A DNA stretch of 6,585 bases from Chloroflexota bacterium (GTDB taxonomy: Bacteria > Chloroflexota > Dormibacteria > Aeolococcales > Aeolococcaceae), in assembly GCA_003491925.1 (NCBI GenBank), contig DNAU01000345.1, positions 576 through 7,160 of the forward strand, read 5' to 3'. Position numbers and translations under genes: made by a program. The notes below the pieces were generated by a model. That model was not told the DNA's origin. It worked only from the letters and a program-made list of their open reading frames with translations, and searched no databases. This document shows, piece after piece, positions 4,658 to 6,585 of the stretch. Positions within the stretch are counted from its first letter, which is position 1. Each line of letters begins with the position of its first letter.

Positions 4658-5758
4658 ATGTCCGTGATCGCCGATGTCCCATTCTCCGCCGCCGGGGCCA
4701 TCGCGGAGGACGACCGCGACGCCTTCGCGCCGGAGGACGCACCGCCCGCACTTCCCCTCTCGCTGAGCCGTCACCTGCCGCTGGTCGAGGACGCCCTGCG
4801 CTGGGCGCTGCCCCCCAGCAGCTCGCCACTGGGAAAGATGTGTGCCTATCACCTGGGCTGGGCCTCCCCGGAGGGGGAGCCGACCGCGGGTGGCGGGGGC
4901 AAGCTGTTCCGGGCCGGGCTCGCCGTCTGGGCGTGCGAGGCCTGCGGCGGCGAGCCCGACTGGGCGGTCCCGGCGGCGGCGGCGGTCGAGCTCGTCCACA
5001 ACTTCACGCTGGTCCACGACGACATCCAGGACGGCGACACGACCCGGCGGCACCGGCCGACCGTCTGGGCGGTCTGGGGGGAGGCCCAGGGCATCAACGC
5101 CGGCGACGGTCTCTTCGCGACCGCCTACCTCGCCCTGCTGGCCCCGGGCCCGCGCGCCGACCGGCGGATGCGGGCCGCCCGCGCCCTCAGCCAGGCGGTG
5201 CTCGAGGTGATCGAGGGACAGAGCCTCGACCTCGCCCTCGAGGGCCGGCCCGACACCCCGCGGGCCACCTATGTCCGGCTCATCACCGCCAAGACCGGGG
5301 CGCTCCTGGGTGCGTGCCTGGAGATGGGCGCGATCCTGGCCGGCGCCTCCACCCGCACCGTGACCAAGCTGCGCAACGCCGGCCGGCTGCTCGGTGAGAC
5401 CTTCCAGATCCGGGACGACTGGCTCGGCAGCTTCGGAGACCCGGACCGGACCGGCAAGGGTCGGACCTCCGACCTGGCTCGGCGTAAGCTCACCTACCCG
5501 GTGGTCAGCGCCTTCTCCCGGGCCTCCTACGCCGAGCAGAGGCGGCTCTGCCAGCTCTACGCCGAGCCGGCGGCGGAGGATGGGGAGGAGCTGATCCGCG
5601 ACATCCTGGCCTCGCTCGGCGAGCCCGACGGCACCGCCGTGGCGGCCGCTCAGACCTGCAAGGCGGCGATGTCCGCGGTGGCGAGCTCCGGGCTCGACGC
5701 CCGGTGGGTCGAGGATTTCGCGGCGATCGCGCGTTTCGTCGCCCACCGGACCGGCTGA
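4658..5758 (+). CDS. Polyprenyl diphosphate synthase, geranylgeranyl diphosphate synthase type
   Basis: A trans-prenyltransferase of the all-alpha isoprenoid synthase fold that condenses IPP onto allylic diphosphates (DMAPP, GPP, FPP) in the cytosol. Its 366 residues fit bacterial GGPP synthase-like proteins. Motifs in order: GGKLFRAGL (80-88), the usual GGKRLRP block with Lys82 and Arg85 kept; first Asp-rich motif DDIQD (121-125) followed by RRHRPTVW (130-137); EGQSLDLALE (186-195); KTGAL (212-216); second Asp-rich motif QIRDDWLGSFGD (250-261); and GRTSDLARRKLTYPV (268-282). The first motif is the short DDxxD form with Phe116 five residues before it, an arrangement associated with C20 products, so GGPP is the likely product; chain length is an inference. 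The third Asp of the second motif is Gly257. The N-terminal 35 residues are an acidic, poorly conserved extension. The gene leads an operon with fni, which balances its two substrates. Alternatives are an FPP or C25 synthase. Confidence 0.93.
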   Translation: MSVIADVPFSAAGAIAEDDRDAFAPEDAPPALPLSLSRHLPLVEDALRWALPPSSSPLGKMCAYHLGWASPEGEPTAGGGGKLFRAGLAVWACEACGGEPDWAVPAAAAVELVHNFTLVHDDIQDGDTTRRHRPTVWAVWGEAQGINAGDGLFATAYLALLAPGPRADRRMRAARALSQAVLEVIEGQSLDLALEGRPDTPRATYVRLITAKTGALLGACLEMGAILAGASTRTVTKLRNAGRLLGETFQIRDDWLGSFGDPDRTGKGRTSDLARRKLTYPVVSAFSRASYAEQRRLCQLYAEPAAEDGEELIRDILASLGEPDGTAVAAAQTCKAAMSAVASSGLDARWVEDFAAIARFVAHRTG

Positions 5759-5794
5759 CAGGGCGGCCCCCGTGACGCTCGCACGCGCGACGGC

Positions 5795-5798
5795 GGAG
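5795..5798 (+). promoter_or_regulatory. Ribosome binding site deciding the GTG start of fni
   Basis: GGAG lies eight bases before the GTG at 5807. No ATG, GTG or TTG occurs in this frame between the synthase stop and 5807, so the GTG is the only conventional start for a complete N-terminus. Confidence 0.5.
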
Positions 5799-5806
5799 CC
5801 CCAGCC

Positions 5807-6585
5807 GTGACCTTCGGCAGCGTCTCGCCCCTCCCCGCCGACCAGCCCGACATCGTCGACCGGAAGGCCGAGCACATCCGGATCAACCTCGAGGAGGACG
5901 TGGCCGCCAAGGGGATCACCACCGGCTTCGAGCGCTACCACTTCCAGCACCGCGCGCTCCCTGAGATCGATCTCGAGTCGGTGACGCTGGGGACGTCCTT
6001 CCTGGGACGCCGGCTCGAGGCCCCCCTCCTCTTCTCGTGCATGACCGGCGGCACGAACCGGGCGCGCCAGATCAACCGCACCCTGGCGGAGGCGGCGCAG
6101 CGCCACCGGGTGGCCATGGGGCTGGGCTCGTGCCGGGTGCTCCTGGAGCACCCCGAGGTGCTCCCGACCTTCGCCGTCCGCGACCTCTGCCCCGACGTGC
6201 CCCTGCTCGCCAACCTGGGAGCGGTCCAGCTCAATCTCGGGGTCGGGACCGCCGCCTGCCGGCGGATCGTCGAGCTGCTCGAGGCCGACGCGCTGGTGCT
6301 CCACCTCAACCCCCTCCAGGAGGCCCTGCAGCCGGAGGGCGACACCCGGTTCGCCGGTCTCCTCACCCGCATCGACGAGCTCTGCTCGACGCTCGGGATT
6401 CCGGTGATCGTCAAGGAGGTGGGCTGGGGGATAGCCCCCGACCTGGTCACCCGGCTCTTCGAGGCCGGCGTGACCGCGGTCGACGTCGCCGGCGCCGGAG
6501 GCACCTCCTGGAGCGAGGTGGAGCGGCACCGCATCGCCGACCCGGTGCGCGCGCGGGTGGCCGCCGCCTTCGCCGACTGGGGGCT
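5807..6585 (+). CDS. fni: Type 2 isopentenyl-diphosphate delta-isomerase, FMN-dependent (3' end outside window)
   Basis: Fni (IDI-2) reversibly converts isopentenyl diphosphate to dimethylallyl diphosphate, using reduced FMN and a divalent metal in a TIM-barrel fold. The window holds the first 259 residues of an enzyme normally near 350, so the final barrel strands are missing. Visible signatures: DRKAEHIRI (18-26) at the N-terminus; MTGG (79-82), the FMN-contacting loop; GLGSCR (105-110), where most family members have [13 protein letters not shown] (135-143); [14 protein letters not shown] (166-179) with the catalytic Gln and the metal-binding Glu; [11 protein letters not shown] (200-210); and [10 protein letters not shown] (226-235), the phosphate-binding segment. 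The start is the GTG at 5807, 48 bases after the synthase stop. It supplies the adjacent prenyltransferase with the DMAPP:IPP balance. Type 2 isomerases are common where the mevalonate pathway operates, but that pathway is not seen here. Confidence 0.95.
   Translation, partial: MTFGSVSPLPADQPDIVDRKAEHIRINLEEDVAAKGITTGFERYHFQHRALPEIDLESVTLGTSFLGRRLEAPLLFSCMTGGTNRARQINRTLAEAAQRHRVAMGLGSCRVLLEHPEVLPTFAVRDLCPDVPLLANLGAVQLNLGVGTAACRRIVELLEADALVLHLNPLQEALQPEGDTRFAGLLTRIDELCSTLGIPVIVKEVGWGIAPDLVTRLFEAGVTAVDVAGAGGTSWSEVERHRIADPVRARVAAAFADWG

Noticed and set aside
5772..5810. Twelve-codon open frame (GTG start) whose TGA overlaps the fni GTG start
   Set aside because: It could be a coupling leader peptide, but it has no convincing ribosome binding site and short frames of this size are expected by chance.
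4625..6529. Long minus-strand open frame of 634 codons opposite the synthase and fni
   Set aside because: A GC-driven antisense shadow. Its translation is a Gly/Arg/Glu/His-rich string with no fold signature, while the plus strand carries two textbook enzymes.

Overview
This 6.6 kb window is very GC-rich, by eye close to 70%, and typical of a high-GC bacterial chromosome. Everything visible fits Actinobacteria or a high-GC Chloroflexota/Dormibacterota-type lineage: GTG starts, a lipoprotein-type ABC solute-binding protein, and a bacterial polyprenyl diphosphate synthase beside an FMN-dependent (type 2) isopentenyl-diphosphate isomerase. The phylum cannot be fixed without a database search. 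I see no phage, transposon, CRISPR, tRNA or rRNA signature.

There are six real genes in three groups. (1) Minus strand, 1-1430: the N-terminal 476 residues of a family 5 (peptide/nickel/oligopeptide type) ABC transporter solute-binding lipoprotein, cut by the left window edge, with a near-perfect Shine-Dalgarno. A 454-base gene-free stretch (1431-1884) lies upstream of it. That stretch holds a compact array of inverted and direct repeats and a separate nested palindrome, and is the likely control region for this gene. (2) Minus strand, 4497 down to 1885: a three-gene operon reading MarR-family regulator, flippase-like membrane protein A (330 aa), flippase-like membrane protein B (367 aa). The gaps are 13 and 2 bases. 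A and B are clear paralogues of the YbhN/AglD/lysylphosphatidylglycerol-synthase transmembrane family. (3) Plus strand, 4658 to the right edge: a geranylgeranyl-type polyprenyl diphosphate synthase followed 48 bases later by fni, the type 2 IPP isomerase, cut by the right edge.

Groups 2 and 3 diverge from a shared 160-base intergenic region. Fni interconverts IPP and DMAPP, and the prenyltransferase condenses them to a longer allylic diphosphate, so group 3 is an isoprenoid precursor module. The two integral membrane proteins of group 2 belong to a family tied to translocation or attachment of lipid-linked substrates, including polyprenyl-linked ones and hopanoid-related members. The layout therefore suggests, without proving it, a MarR-controlled lipid/isoprenoid envelope locus.

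The most unusual items are the repeat cluster at 1675-1735, the tandem pair of diverged flippase-like paralogues under a MarR regulator, the apparently leaderless MarR start, and the single in-frame TGA separating the synthase from fni. No wholly new system is evident from sequence alone.
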